Source of the DNA: Planococcus sp. A6
GTDB taxonomy: Bacteria; Bacillota; Bacilli; Bacillales_A; Planococcaceae
NCBI RefSeq assembly: GCF_028823615.1
Contig: NZ_JAPEHT010000001.1
Span: 1 to 64,000, forward strand
Reading direction: 5' to 3'
Length of the DNA stretch: 64,000 nucleotides
This document shows positions 42,054 to 51,425 of this stretch, piece by piece. Position 1 is the stretch's first letter. Each line of letters starts with the position of its first letter. The position numbers and the translations under genes were made by a program. The notes below the pieces were generated by a model, which saw nothing but the letters and a program-made list of their open reading frames with translations, was not told the DNA's origin and did no database searches.

Positions 42054-43061
42054 ATGATGAAAAATGTAACGATGGCCGATGTGGCGAAGCATGCAAACAC
42101 GTCGAAAAGTACGGTTTCGCAGTATTTAAACAAACGTTATGAATACATGAGCGAGAAAACCAGGGAGCGCATTGAGCTGGCGATTCAAGAACTGAACTAT
42201 CACCCGAACATTGTTGCGAGAAGTCTTTCGCAAAAGACCACGTATACGGTCGGAGTGATCGTCGCCAATATTCTCCATTCTTTTTCCACGCACATTATCA
42301 GGACGCTGGAAACCGAGTTCAACAAGAAAGGTTTTCACACTATTATCTGCAATGCTGATGATGATCCGGAAAAAGAACGCAATTACATTGAAATGCTGCT
42401 GGCAAAACAAGTAGATGGGTTAATCGTTTTTCCGACTGGTGAAAACTTGGACTTGTATGAACAAATGACAAAAAGGAATTTTCCGATTGTCTTTATGGAC
42501 CGCCAAGTGGAGGGGTATGACATCGACACGGTGATGCTTGATAATCGGCGGGCTGCGGAACTTGCTGTCGATAAGCTCGCATCGCTCAACTACACAAAAA
42601 TTGCGATGATCACTACCTCAGTCATCCGCAATATCAGCCCGCGCGTTGAACGCATCGATGGCTACAAGAGGGCGTTGGAAAAGCACGGCATTCCATTGCA
42701 GTCGGAATACGTCAAAACGGCGGATGCTGAGTTACTTCAAGAGACGCTGCATGGTTTGTTTCAGCTCGAGCCAAAGCCGGAAGCCATTGTGGCTGGCAAC
42801 GACATTGTACTGACCGAAGTGCTGAAATATATCAAACATCATCATCTCTCGATTCCGGGAGACGTGGCAGTCATTGGCGTCGATGAAGTCACCTTTGCGA
42901 GCTTCTATACACCGCCGATTACGGTCGTGGAGCAGCCGAAAGTGGATATGGCTAATCGTGCTGCTGAATTGCTGCTCGAGCAAATCAAAGGTGAAAAAAT
43001 ATCGGACAAACCGGTGGTTGAACGTTTCACACCGACATTGATCGATAGAGCTTCTTGTTGA
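42054..43061 (+). CDS. kdgR: LacI-family repressor, KdgR-like
   Basis: A roughly 335-residue regulator. The N-terminal LacI helix-turn-helix is TMADVAKHANTSKSTVSQYLN with the hinge YHPNIVARSL; the rest is a periplasmic-binding-protein-like effector domain. Three consecutive potential starts (GTG 42051, ATG 42054, ATG 42057) lie behind GGGAG; I use 42054. It is the last gene of the kdg operon and probably binds the palindrome at 39291-39302. 2-keto-3-deoxygluconate or its phosphate is the expected inducer by family knowledge. Confidence 0.85.
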   Translation: MMKNVTMADVAKHANTSKSTVSQYLNKRYEYMSEKTRERIELAIQELNYHPNIVARSLSQKTTYTVGVIVANILHSFSTHIIRTLETEFNKKGFHTIICNADDDPEKERNYIEMLLAKQVDGLIVFPTGENLDLYEQMTKRNFPIVFMDRQVEGYDIDTVMLDNRRAAELAVDKLASLNYTKIAMITTSVIRNISPRVERIDGYKRALEKHGIPLQSEYVKTADAELLQETLHGLFQLEPKPEAIVAGNDIVLTEVLKYIKHHHLSIPGDVAVIGVDEVTFASFYTPPITVVEQPKVDMANRAAELLLEQIKGEKISDKPVVERFTPTLIDRASC

Positions 43062-43075
43062 CGCAAACGGACAAT

Positions 43076-43092
43076 AAAAAAGGCGCTTTTTT
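43076..43092 (+). terminator. Short bidirectional terminator between convergent regulators
   Basis: AAAAAAGGCGCTTTTTT: an A-run/T-run stem with a tiny GC core between kdgR and the convergent LacI gene. Modest by eye. Confidence 0.45.
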
Positions 43093-43099
43093 GTCATGC

Positions 43100-44092
43100 T
43101 TATTTTTCTGTTGGCGTGCCAATCGCAGCACAAGAACTTCTTTCGGTGATCACTGGAGTTAAAGTTTGGACAGCGGGAACGGAATCCGGATCCTTGATGT
43201 AACGCGTCAATGTCTGGACCATCGCTTGAGCGATTTCTTCTACTGGTGCACCGACACTGGTTAGCGGAATTTCCATATTCGCCATCTGTGGAATATTGTC
43301 GTAGCTGAGTACGGAAATATCATTTGGAATCATATAGTTTTCCTGCCTCAGAGCGCGGATGAGGCCAGCGCTAATATCGTAACTGGCACTGATGATTGCT
43401 GTGGGGCGGTACGGAGAATTGATGAGGCGGACGGTCGCCATATAGCCGTCGTACCAGCCTAAGCCTTTCGTATCGAGTATATGGTCTTCTTGGTAGATCC
43501 CAAAATTTTTCATGGCTTTTTTAAAGCCGGCTGCTTTTTCTATTTGCCGCTCGTCATCAGTTGTAAGATCACCGATAAAGGCGATATCGCGATGGCCAAG
43601 TTCGTATAAATACGTCACGGCATCATTCATAGCCCCTTGGTAATTCACATCGATTACCGGGAAAGGGGTATCTTTTTTGACGCCATAAGTCAGGCAGGGC
43701 AAAGGGGAAGTCGCAGGCATATCATTCAGGTATTCGTTAAAGATAATCACTCCGTCTACTTGGAAGCGCTTGAACATTTCAAGAGAGGTTTGAAGGGGGT
43801 TGACGGACAGAATCATTGAGTACGAGCTTTTCGATATTTCTTCGTTGATTTTTGTCACGAGTACAGATGGCGCTACACGTTCTAAAGTCGGCCAAATAAG
43901 GCCGATGACTTTCGATTCTTTTGAAACCAGGCGCTGAGCTGCATAATTCGGTTCGTATCCCATTTCTTTTGCGATCTTTATAATTCGATCTTTAGTTTCG
44001 GGTTTGACAAGTGAACTGTCATTTAATGCTTTTGACACCGTTGAATAACTGACTCCGGCAACAAGAGCCAAATCTTTTATTGTGATGGTCAT
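43100..44092 (-). CDS. LacI-family transcriptional regulator
   Basis: A 330-residue LacI/GalR regulator. The N-terminal TIKDLALVAGVSYSTVSKALN is the helix-turn-helix, followed by hinge YEPNYAAQRL and a sugar-binding effector domain. It is transcribed divergently from the TRAP transporter operon. The 445-bp shared region has several palindromes with a central CG, so it most likely controls the transporter, glycosidase and uxaC genes and itself. GGAGGG precedes the ATG, and a GTAAGCGTTTTA element lies in its leader. The ligand is probably a hexuronate-related sugar (inference). Confidence 0.87.
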   Translation of the reverse strand: MTITIKDLALVAGVSYSTVSKALNDSSLVKPETKDRIIKIAKEMGYEPNYAAQRLVSKESKVIGLIWPTLERVAPSVLVTKINEEISKSSYSMILSVNPLQTSLEMFKRFQVDGVIIFNEYLNDMPATSPLPCLTYGVKKDTPFPVIDVNYQGAMNDAVTYLYELGHRDIAFIGDLTTDDERQIEKAAGFKKAMKNFGIYQEDHILDTKGLGWYDGYMATVRLINSPYRPTAIISASYDISAGLIRALRQENYMIPNDISVLSYDNIPQMANMEIPLTSVGAPVEEIAQAMVQTLTRYIKDPDSVPAVQTLTPVITERSSCAAIGTPTEK

Positions 44093-44107
44093 AGTAACCC
44101 TCCCTCC

Positions 44108-44121
44108 ATGTAAGCGTTTTA
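44108..44121. promoter_or_regulatory. cre/LacI-type operator in the leader of the LacI gene
   Basis: ATGTAAGCGTTTTA fits the cre pattern (WTGNAANCGNWNNC) except near the end. It lies 16 bp before the regulator's start codon, suitable for autorepression or catabolite repression. Confidence 0.5.
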
Positions 44122-44288
44122 AATTTTTTATGGGTTCAAAAACATGATATCAATTGCATACTAACAGAAGCAATGCCAAAAGTATCGCTCCATAATGGAG
44201 TGGTTTTCTCAACTCAAAACGGCGATAAAAGAAATTTCAAAAAACATACTTGATTATTTAGGTATATTACTTTAAGATGAAATTTGTA

Positions 44289-44365
44289 ATAACAACGTTG
44301 TTATTTGTTGTTGTCTCAAGTCTAATGTAAATTTATATATTTTTCAACAAAATGAAAGCGTTTGC
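44289..44365 (+). promoter_or_regulatory. Palindrome, promoter and cre site of the TRAP operon
   Basis: A perfect 18-bp palindrome AATAACAACGTTGTTATT (44289-44306) is followed by TTGTCT (44312-44317), 17-bp spacer and TATATA (44335-44340). A cre-like ATGAAAGCGTTTGC (44352-44365) lies just after the expected start site. This arrangement suggests a specific regulator upstream and CcpA blocking downstream; promoter hexamers are approximate. Confidence 0.5.
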
Positions 44366-44504
44366 CTTTAGAACGACAATTGCTTGTTTTAGAAGGGAGA
44401 ACTGTTCGTTTGTTACTCAATAACTTGAGTTCACGGAATTTTCAACTAGTTCGATAAAGAAAATGGATCAGTTCCCGGAGTTTCACTGCAGTGTATTTTG
44501 ATAA

Positions 44505-44518
44505 TTGAAAGCGTTTTA
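44505..44518 (+). promoter_or_regulatory. Second cre-like site before dctP
   Basis: TTGAAAGCGTTTTA, 20 bp before the dctP start codon and overlapping the region before its AAGGAGG. It matches the cre core TGAAAGCG and may act as a roadblock for CcpA or for the adjacent LacI regulator. Confidence 0.5.
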
Positions 44519-44538
44519 TAAAAAAGGAGGAATTTCAT

Positions 44539-45573
44539 ATGGAATTCAAAAAAGGATTTTCATTCGCAACGATTGGTCTAAGTTCATTCTTATTGCTAGC
44601 AGCTTGTGGAGACGATAACAGTGCGCAGGGAAGCGCTGAAGGCGGAGGAGATGGGGAATCCGTCTCCCTACGGCTTGCTCACAACCAAGGCGAAGATCAC
44701 CCGGTACATACCTCATTGGTTGAGCTGTCCGAGTTGGCTGCAGAAAATTCAGGGGACAGTGTGGAAATTGAATTGTTCCCGAACGGACAATTGGGTGATG
44801 AGCGCGGTGTCATTGAATTGGTGAAATCAGGAACGCTTGATATGGCGAAAGTCAGTGCCAGCGCGCTAGAATCTTTTGATAGCAACTACGCAATTTTCTC
44901 GCTTCCTTATGTATTCCAAAGTGAAGAACATTATTTCGATGTAATGGACAATAGCGAAGCGGTCCAGGAAATTTTCCAAAACACGCGGGATGAAGGATTC
45001 TTTGCAGCCGGTTGGTATACAGGCGGGCAGCGCAGCATCTATACCGCGGATAAAGAAATTGCGACACCAGAAGATCTGAACGGCATGAAGATCCGTGTTC
45101 AAGAGAGCCCAACCTCTATCGCGATGATCGAAGCGATGGGCGGAGCGCCAACACCAATGTCTTTCGGTGAAGTATACACTTCACTTCAGCAAGGAGTCAT
45201 TGACGGTGCGGAAAATAACGAAACGGGCTTGACGAGCAATAAACACGGTGAAGTAGCTAAGGCATATAGCTATACAGAGCATCAGTACGTACCGGATGTC
45301 TTGATCGTCAGCACTAGCATGTGGGACGGATTGTCAGAAGAGCAACAGGAAGCCATTTCCGAGGCGGCAGTGGAATCATCTGAAAGCCACAAGCAAGTAT
45401 GGGCTGATGCCATCGAAACAGCCATTACAGATGCAGAAGAAATGGGCGTAACGTTCTATGAAATCGACAAACAGCCGTTTATTGATGCTGCATCCCCGCT
45501 TCATGAAACATACCAGTCTGAAAGTGAAGACAGCAAACGCTACTTTGAAGACTTCCAAAGCTATGTCAAATAA
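44539..45573 (+). CDS. dctP: TRAP transporter substrate-binding lipoprotein
   Basis: A 344-residue DctP-family solute receptor. The signal peptide ends in the lipobox LLAAC, as expected for a Gram-positive anchored receptor. The family's organic-acid-binding core is visible: LRLAHNQ, the arginine in MKIRVQESPTS that clamps the carboxylate, and the helix VYTSLQQGVIDGAENN. In this hexuronate locus glucuronate or a similar uronate is the likely ligand (inference). AAGGAGG precedes the ATG. First gene of dctPQM-GH31-uxaC-SDR. Confidence 0.92.
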   Translation: MEFKKGFSFATIGLSSFLLLAACGDDNSAQGSAEGGGDGESVSLRLAHNQGEDHPVHTSLVELSELAAENSGDSVEIELFPNGQLGDERGVIELVKSGTLDMAKVSASALESFDSNYAIFSLPYVFQSEEHYFDVMDNSEAVQEIFQNTRDEGFFAAGWYTGGQRSIYTADKEIATPEDLNGMKIRVQESPTSIAMIEAMGGAPTPMSFGEVYTSLQQGVIDGAENNETGLTSNKHGEVAKAYSYTEHQYVPDVLIVSTSMWDGLSEEQQEAISEAAVESSESHKQVWADAIETAITDAEEMGVTFYEIDKQPFIDAASPLHETYQSESEDSKRYFEDFQSYVK

Positions 45574-45659
45574 ACAATGAATAACAGGGGCTCAACTTGT
45601 GGCAAGAAACCCTTGCACTTGTGGGGCCCTTAATTTATATAGGAATGGAGAGAATCCCA

Positions 45660-46169
45660 ATGAGAGATATTGTGGATAAAATCACGGCATTTTTGACATG
45701 CTCCTTGATGGTGGCAATGGTTCTAGTGGCTTGTTGGCAAGTATTCACACGTTTCGTCTTAAATTCACCTAGTACAGTATCTGAAGAATTTCTTCGCTAT
45801 TCCCTAATTTGGCTCACGATGCTTGGTTCTGCTTATGCATACGGCCAAAAAAAGCATTTAGCCGTGGTGTTCATAGCGCGTAAAGTACCAGAAAAATTTA
45901 AGTTTTACGTGGACATGCTTGTTGAACTCATTGTGTTGGCGTTTATTTTCATCATCTTGCTCTACGGAGGCATGCAAGCTTATCAAAATTCAGTCGGACA
46001 GGTTTCATCTGCTTTGAATATGCCGACGCAGTATTTGTATTTAAGCTTAATCGTTGCAGGTGTCTTGTTTTTATTTTACGCGGTCATCCATATCATCGAA
46101 CATTTCCGCAATCATAAAAAAATGAAAAACGTAAAAACCAAGTTTGAATCAGACGAGATTCTAGAATAA
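45660..46169 (+). CDS. dctQ: TRAP transporter small membrane subunit
   Basis: A 169-residue protein with four predicted helices, the DctQ size. The start at 45660 is taken because GGAGAG lies 8 nt upstream; the frame is open from 45597. The WQVFTRFVLNSPSTVSEEFLRY stretch, with its Arg/Glu pair, is typical of the subunit interface in DctQ proteins. It forms the membrane complex with DctM. Gene spacing and order (P-Q-M) are standard. Confidence 0.9.
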   Translation: MRDIVDKITAFLTCSLMVAMVLVACWQVFTRFVLNSPSTVSEEFLRYSLIWLTMLGSAYAYGQKKHLAVVFIARKVPEKFKFYVDMLVELIVLAFIFIILLYGGMQAYQNSVGQVSSALNMPTQYLYLSLIVAGVLFLFYAVIHIIEHFRNHKKMKNVKTKFESDEILE

Positions 46170-46182
46170 GGAAGTGAACGTT

Positions 46183-47476
46183 ATGGCGTTGGAGGCAGGA
46201 ATCGTACTAGCGATTGTATTTGCAGTAATGCTCATTATCAGTGTACCGATATCGGTCAGTATCATCATTGCTTCATTGGCAGCAATATTGATTAGTTTAC
46301 CTATGGATATGGCGATTTTTACTGCCAGCCAAAAACTTGTTACTGGGCTGGATAGTTTCACCTTATTGGCAGTTCCGTTCTTCATTTTGGCAGGGATCTT
46401 AATGAATAATGGCGGAGTTGCCGAGCGTTTGATCAACTTTGCCAAAGTGCTTGTCGGGCGTGCGCCAGGAGCATTGGCGCATACGAACGTGCTCGGGAAC
46501 ACCTTGTTCGGTTCTTTGTCGGGTTCTTCTGTAGCGGCGGACCGCAATTGGCGGCGTTATGGGGCCATTGCAGAAAAAAGAAGGATACGATCCGAAGTTT
46601 TCCGCAGCGGTCAATATTTCCTCTGCACCGATCGGTTTGATTATTCCGCCAAGCGGAACCTTAATCATCTATTCGCTTGTCAGTGGAGGAACGTCGGTCG
46701 CGGCATTGTTTGTCGCAGGATACTTACCGGGCTTGCTATGGGCATTCGCTTGCATAGCCGTGGCATTTATCATTGCGAAAAGAAGAAATTATCCAACATC
46801 AGAAAAAGTCAGCTTTCAGGTAGCCTTTAAAACATTCTTGGATGCGATTCCTAGTTTGATGTTAATTGTCATTGTAATTGGCGGAATTTTGTCAGGGATT
46901 TTCACTGCGACAGAAGCAGCAGCCGTGGCAGTCGCGTATACCTTTATACTGTCTTTGGCTTATGGCGCAGTTAAGTTCAAGCATCTTCCAAGAATCATTA
47001 TGGAATCGGTGGAAATAACCGCTGTCATCATGCTTCTCGTATCCGCTTCGGCGGTCATGTCGTGGGTCATGGCGTTCACGGGCATTCCGTCAGCAATCAG
47101 TGAATTGATCTTGGGCATTTCAGAAAATCCAATTATTTTATTGCTGATCTTAAACCTTTTCTTGTTATTCATTGGAACATTTATGGATATCACGCCGGCT
47201 GTCCTTATATTTACACCAATTTTCTTGCCGATTGTGGTCGGTTTCGATATGGACCCAATCCATTTTGGCATCATGATGGTCATGAACTTGAGCATCGGGA
47301 ACATTACGCCTCCTGTAGGAAGCGCTTTGTTTGTCGGATCCAGTATTGCGAATTTGGATATTGAAGACGTGATCAAACCGCTCATTCCATTTTACGCCGC
47401 GATTATCGTGGTACTCCTATTGGTTACATATATTCCCGCAATCAGCATGTGGTTGCCGAATTTGCTCGGTTATTAA
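46183..47476 (+). pseudogene. dctM: TRAP transporter large membrane subunit, frameshifted
   Basis: Start at the ATG at 46183 after AAGGAAGTGA. The first frame reads as DctM through LFGSLSGSSVAAD, then turns to nonsense. From 46559 the next frame continues with MGPLQKKEGYDP and runs correctly to 47476. Removing the A at 46541 (GCGGCGG-A-CCGCA) restores the expected GSSVAAAAIGGVMGP and one 430-residue DctM with about 12 helices. It is thus a single-base insertion. With an otherwise intact operon this may be a sequencing error; if real, the TRAP importer is inactive. Confidence 0.88.
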
Positions 47477-47539
47477 TCCGAACAGGCAACAATCACAAAA
47501 ACAAGGTTTTTCAATGCACAACGAAAGGGTGTACGGCTC

Positions 47540-49915
47540 ATGTCTTTAAAAGAACAGTATTTATTTGAATTTCAAACAGAACAAGACAATATTCTTACAT
47601 TCCATCTCGGAGACCCTTCGGTTACCGCACAAGTAATGGTGTTGGAACAGGACATCATCCGGGTACTTATGATGAACGGGGATCAGCTTGAAGTCGACAA
47701 TACATGGCTAGTCGCTCCTGGAATGGACGATGTCCCATTTGAAGGCAGAAGCCGTTTTGATTTGTCGCCGTTCTCACTTCCTTCTTATAAGGCGCATACA
47801 GAAGGGAACACAGCGAGCGTTGAAACAGAAATGGTCAAACTATCCATTGACTTAGATGGTTTTAAAGTCACATGGTTTTTCAAAGGAAGCGATGGAAAAC
47901 TCACCGAGATTGCAGCAGACCGGAAAACCCAAGCATATAATTTCGACGGTTCACTCGGGAATGGCATATTCCACTACTTGCAAAGAAATCACGATGAGCA
48001 GTATTTCGGCTTAGGGGAAAAAAGCGGCGATATGGACCGTTACGGCAAACGCTACCGCATGCTGAGCGTCGATCCGATGGGATACGACGCACAACACACG
48101 GATCCATTGTATAAACACATTCCGTTTTACATTACGCGTAATAAACAATCGGATATTTCCTTTGGGATTTTCTATGACAATATGGCGCAAAGCGTGTTCG
48201 ATATGGGCAATGAAATGGACAATTACCACGGATGGTACCGCTACTATCATTCATTCGCTGGAGACTTGGATTATTACATAATTGCCGGGCCACAAGTGAA
48301 AGACGTTGTGAAACGCTATTCTTGGCTAACAGGGAAAACCATCTTTTCCCCGAAATGGAGCCTCGGCTATTCCGGATCGACAATGACCTACACGGATGCA
48401 CCTGATGCCCAAGAACAATTAAAAGACGACATCATCTGCGATTCGTTCCAATTGTCTTCAGGCTATACTTCCATCGGCGACAAGCGTTATGTGTTTAATT
48501 GGAATCGGGAGAAGTTCCCAGATCCGAAAGGCTTTATCGATGAATATCATCAAAAAGGCGTGCAGTTATGCGCGAACATCAAGCCGGCGCTATTGAAAAG
48601 CCATCCGCAATTCGAAGAACTGGAAAAACAAGGCGTGTTTATCCGCAACCGTTCAGGTGAAGTGGAAATGGTTCAGTTCTGGGACGAAGTTGGCGCCTAT
48701 ATTGACTTCACCAATGTAAAAGCCATTCAATGGTGGAAAGAAAATGTCACTTCGCAATTATTAGAGTACGGCATTGACTCCACATGGAATGATAATAACG
48801 AATTCGAAGTCTGGTCGACAGAAGCTGTCTCCAATGGGTTCGGCAAAGAGCTGCCATTTGAAACGATGCGTGCTGTCCAGCCGCTGCTCATGATGAAAGC
48901 ATCCTATGAAGCGCAAAAGGAATACGCGCCTCATTTACGTCCTTATTTGATCTCCCGTTCTGGCAGCCCAGGCATGCAGCGTTATGTCCAAACTTGGTCT
49001 GGCGATAATTACACGAATTGGAAATCGCTTAAATACAATATCAAAATGGGCTTAGGGCTGAGCATGTCGGGTATTTATAATGTCGGCCATGACATCGGCG
49101 GATTTTCAGGTCCTGCCCCGGAGCCGGAGTTGCTGGTGCGCTGGGTACAAAATGGCATCTTCCATCCGCGCTTCACCATCCATTCCTGGAACGACGACCA
49201 AACCGTCAATGTCCCGTGGATGTATGAAGAAACGACAAGTACAATCCGTGAATTGATGAAGTTCAGGCACCGTATCACGCCTTATTTGTACACGGCACTG
49301 TATGATGCTCATGCAAACTACGAGCCGATTATCCGACCAACCTTCTACGATTTCGGAGGAGATATCAAAACGTATGAAGAGAACGATGAGTTCATGTTGG
49401 GCGAGTCTATCTTGGTAGCGTCAGTTGTCGAACAAGGTCAAACGGAAAGAGCGGTCTATTTACCGGTGAGTGAAGGCGGCTGGTTCAATTTCCATACTTC
49501 AGAATGGCACGATGGCGGCCAGCATGTAACAGTGCCGGCGCCGCTCGACTACAATCCGTTGCTGATTAAAGCAGGAAGCATCGTACCGATCAACGACGCG
49601 GAGCCGAGCTTTGCGACAAAAGATAAAGTGGAGCGTGGCTTTATGCTATTCCCGCATCGCGAAGAAGGCAGCTCGACGTATCGTTTGTACGAGGACGATG
49701 GCATTTCCGCAGACTACGAGCAAAATCATGCAGTGATCACGGTCTCGATGGAATCGAGTGCTTCGGAAATCGAGTTGAGCTTTGACGTTAAAGGAACGTA
49801 CACTTTGCCTTACGACACAATCCGTTTTTACATGAACGGGGACGATAAGCGTGCCGTGTCTGTAAACGGCAGCGAAATTGAGAAGAAAAACGGGTGTTTC
49901 GAAGTTGAAATTTAA
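47540..49915 (+). CDS. GH31-family glycosidase
   Basis: A 791-residue glycoside hydrolase family 31 enzyme. An N-terminal beta-sandwich with YFGLGEKSGDMDR precedes the TIM barrel. It contains the nucleophile region WNDNNEFE, the acid/base segment WSGDNYTNW and the GHDIGGFSG loop, then a C-terminal beta domain. No signal peptide, so it acts in the cytoplasm on an imported saccharide. GH31 enzymes cleave alpha-glucosidic or alpha-xylosidic links. Placement between the TRAP transporter and uxaC suggests it releases a sugar from an acidic oligosaccharide; this is inference. Confidence 0.9.
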   Translation: MSLKEQYLFEFQTEQDNILTFHLGDPSVTAQVMVLEQDIIRVLMMNGDQLEVDNTWLVAPGMDDVPFEGRSRFDLSPFSLPSYKAHTEGNTASVETEMVKLSIDLDGFKVTWFFKGSDGKLTEIAADRKTQAYNFDGSLGNGIFHYLQRNHDEQYFGLGEKSGDMDRYGKRYRMLSVDPMGYDAQHTDPLYKHIPFYITRNKQSDISFGIFYDNMAQSVFDMGNEMDNYHGWYRYYHSFAGDLDYYIIAGPQVKDVVKRYSWLTGKTIFSPKWSLGYSGSTMTYTDAPDAQEQLKDDIICDSFQLSSGYTSIGDKRYVFNWNREKFPDPKGFIDEYHQKGVQLCANIKPALLKSHPQFEELEKQGVFIRNRSGEVEMVQFWDEVGAYIDFTNVKAIQWWKENVTSQLLEYGIDSTWNDNNEFEVWSTEAVSNGFGKELPFETMRAVQPLLMMKASYEAQKEYAPHLRPYLISRSGSPGMQRYVQTWSGDNYTNWKSLKYNIKMGLGLSMSGIYNVGHDIGGFSGPAPEPELLVRWVQNGIFHPRFTIHSWNDDQTVNVPWMYEETTSTIRELMKFRHRITPYLYTALYDAHANYEPIIRPTFYDFGGDIKTYEENDEFMLGESILVASVVEQGQTERAVYLPVSEGGWFNFHTSEWHDGGQHVTVPAPLDYNPLLIKAGSIVPINDAEPSFATKDKVERGFMLFPHREEGSSTYRLYEDDGISADYEQNHAVITVSMESSASEIELSFDVKGTYTLPYDTIRFYMNGDDKRAVSVNGSEIEKKNGCFEVEI

Positions 49916-49992
49916 GAAGTTGGACGCTTGACTGGAGTAACGGAGCAAGACAAAGACTTTTTGAAAATAATTGCCTTACTGGGAGTGGCCTG

Positions 49993-51399
49993 ATGAAATT
50001 TATGGATGAAGATTTTTTACTGAATAGCAAGAGCGCGAAGATCCTCTATCATGAGTACGCAAAAGATCTTCCTTTATACGATTTTCATTGTCATTTGAGT
50101 CCGCAACAGATTGCGGAAGACCATCGCTTTGAAAATATTACCGATGTCTGGCTAAAAGGCGACCATTATAAATGGAGAGCGATGCGCGCATTTGGGATCG
50201 ACGAGCAATTCATTACGGGAAATGCCAGCGACAAAGAGAAGTTTCACGCATGGATCCGCACGGTGCCGCATACGATGGGGAATCCGTTGTATCACTGGTC
50301 TCATCTGGAGCTGAAAAAGTATTTCAACTACGACGAAGTGATCAAAGAAGAAAACTGGGAAGCGATGTGGGAGCAGCTCAATGAGCTCGTTCAATCAGAT
50401 GCTTTCTCCGTTCGGAAGTTAGTAAAAGACAGCAATGTCAAAGTCATTTGCACCACTGATGACCCGGCTGACAATTTGGAATATCACATGCAAATTGCTG
50501 CAGATGCGAGTGTTGAAGCGAAAGTGCTGCCGACATTCCGCCCGGACAAGGGCCTTGCCATTTCTGCTGACGGATTCACTTCATACATTCAGGAACTTGG
50601 AACATCAGCTCAACTGGCTATCCATAACTACGCAGATTTCTTGAAGGCTTTGTCTGAAAGAGTCGACTATTTCCACAAGCACGGATGCCGCATTTCGGAT
50701 CACGGCTTTGAGTATTTGCCATATCAAGAAACTCACTTTGAAGAAGCTGCAAGTATTTTCGAAAAAGCGTTATCGGGCGAAAAGATTTCCAAAGTCGAAG
50801 AAGAAAAGCATAAAACGTTCACGATGCAATTCTTGGGTGAGCTATATGCAAAACACGATTGGGCAATGCAATTACATATTGGCCCATTGCGCAATAACAA
50901 TACACGGATGTTCGAGCAGGCTGGCGCCGATAGTGGCTTCGATTCCATAAATGATTTTGAGTTGGCTCGCCCGCTCAATCAATTTTTAAACAGCTTGGAT
51001 CGAAAAGAAGTGTTGCCAAGAACGATTATCTACCCGCTCAATCCGGTCCATTTTGAAATGGTGGCCAGTACGATCGGCAATTTTCAATCCAGCGAAATGA
51101 AAGGGAAAATCCAATTCGGTTCCGGCTGGTGGTACAACGACCAAAAAGATGGCATGATGCGGCAAATGAAAGAATTGGCCAATGCTGGGTTGTTGAGCCT
51201 CTTTGTCGGCATGTTGACGGATTCGCGCAGTTTCCTGTCCTTTACACGCCACGATTATTTCAGAAGAATCTTGTGCCAATTGGTTGGGAACTGGATCGAA
51301 GAAGGGGAGATCCCGGCGGATTATGAATTCGTCGGCCAGATGATTCAAGATATTTCTTACCACAACGCAACACAATACTTCGCTATTAACTTGGACTGA
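49993..51399 (+). CDS. uxaC: Glucuronate isomerase
   Basis: A 468-residue member of the UxaC family at full length. It begins MKFMDEDFLLNSKSAKILYHEYA and has the DFHCHLSPQQIAED metal-binding start. The region CTTDDPADNLEYH and the C-terminal MLTDSRSFLSFTRHDYFRRILC are family signatures. It converts D-glucuronate to D-fructuronate (and galacturonate to tagaturonate). GGGAG precedes the ATG. It is followed 26 bp later by the reductase for the next step. Confidence 0.96.
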   Translation: MKFMDEDFLLNSKSAKILYHEYAKDLPLYDFHCHLSPQQIAEDHRFENITDVWLKGDHYKWRAMRAFGIDEQFITGNASDKEKFHAWIRTVPHTMGNPLYHWSHLELKKYFNYDEVIKEENWEAMWEQLNELVQSDAFSVRKLVKDSNVKVICTTDDPADNLEYHMQIAADASVEAKVLPTFRPDKGLAISADGFTSYIQELGTSAQLAIHNYADFLKALSERVDYFHKHGCRISDHGFEYLPYQETHFEEAASIFEKALSGEKISKVEEEKHKTFTMQFLGELYAKHDWAMQLHIGPLRNNNTRMFEQAGADSGFDSINDFELARPLNQFLNSLDRKEVLPRTIIYPLNPVHFEMVASTIGNFQSSEMKGKIQFGSGWWYNDQKDGMMRQMKELANAGLLSLFVGMLTDSRSFLSFTRHDYFRRILCQLVGNWIEEGEIPADYEFVGQMIQDISYHNATQYFAINLD

Positions 51400-51425
51400 T
51401 ACAAGTCTGGAAATGAGGGTGCTTT

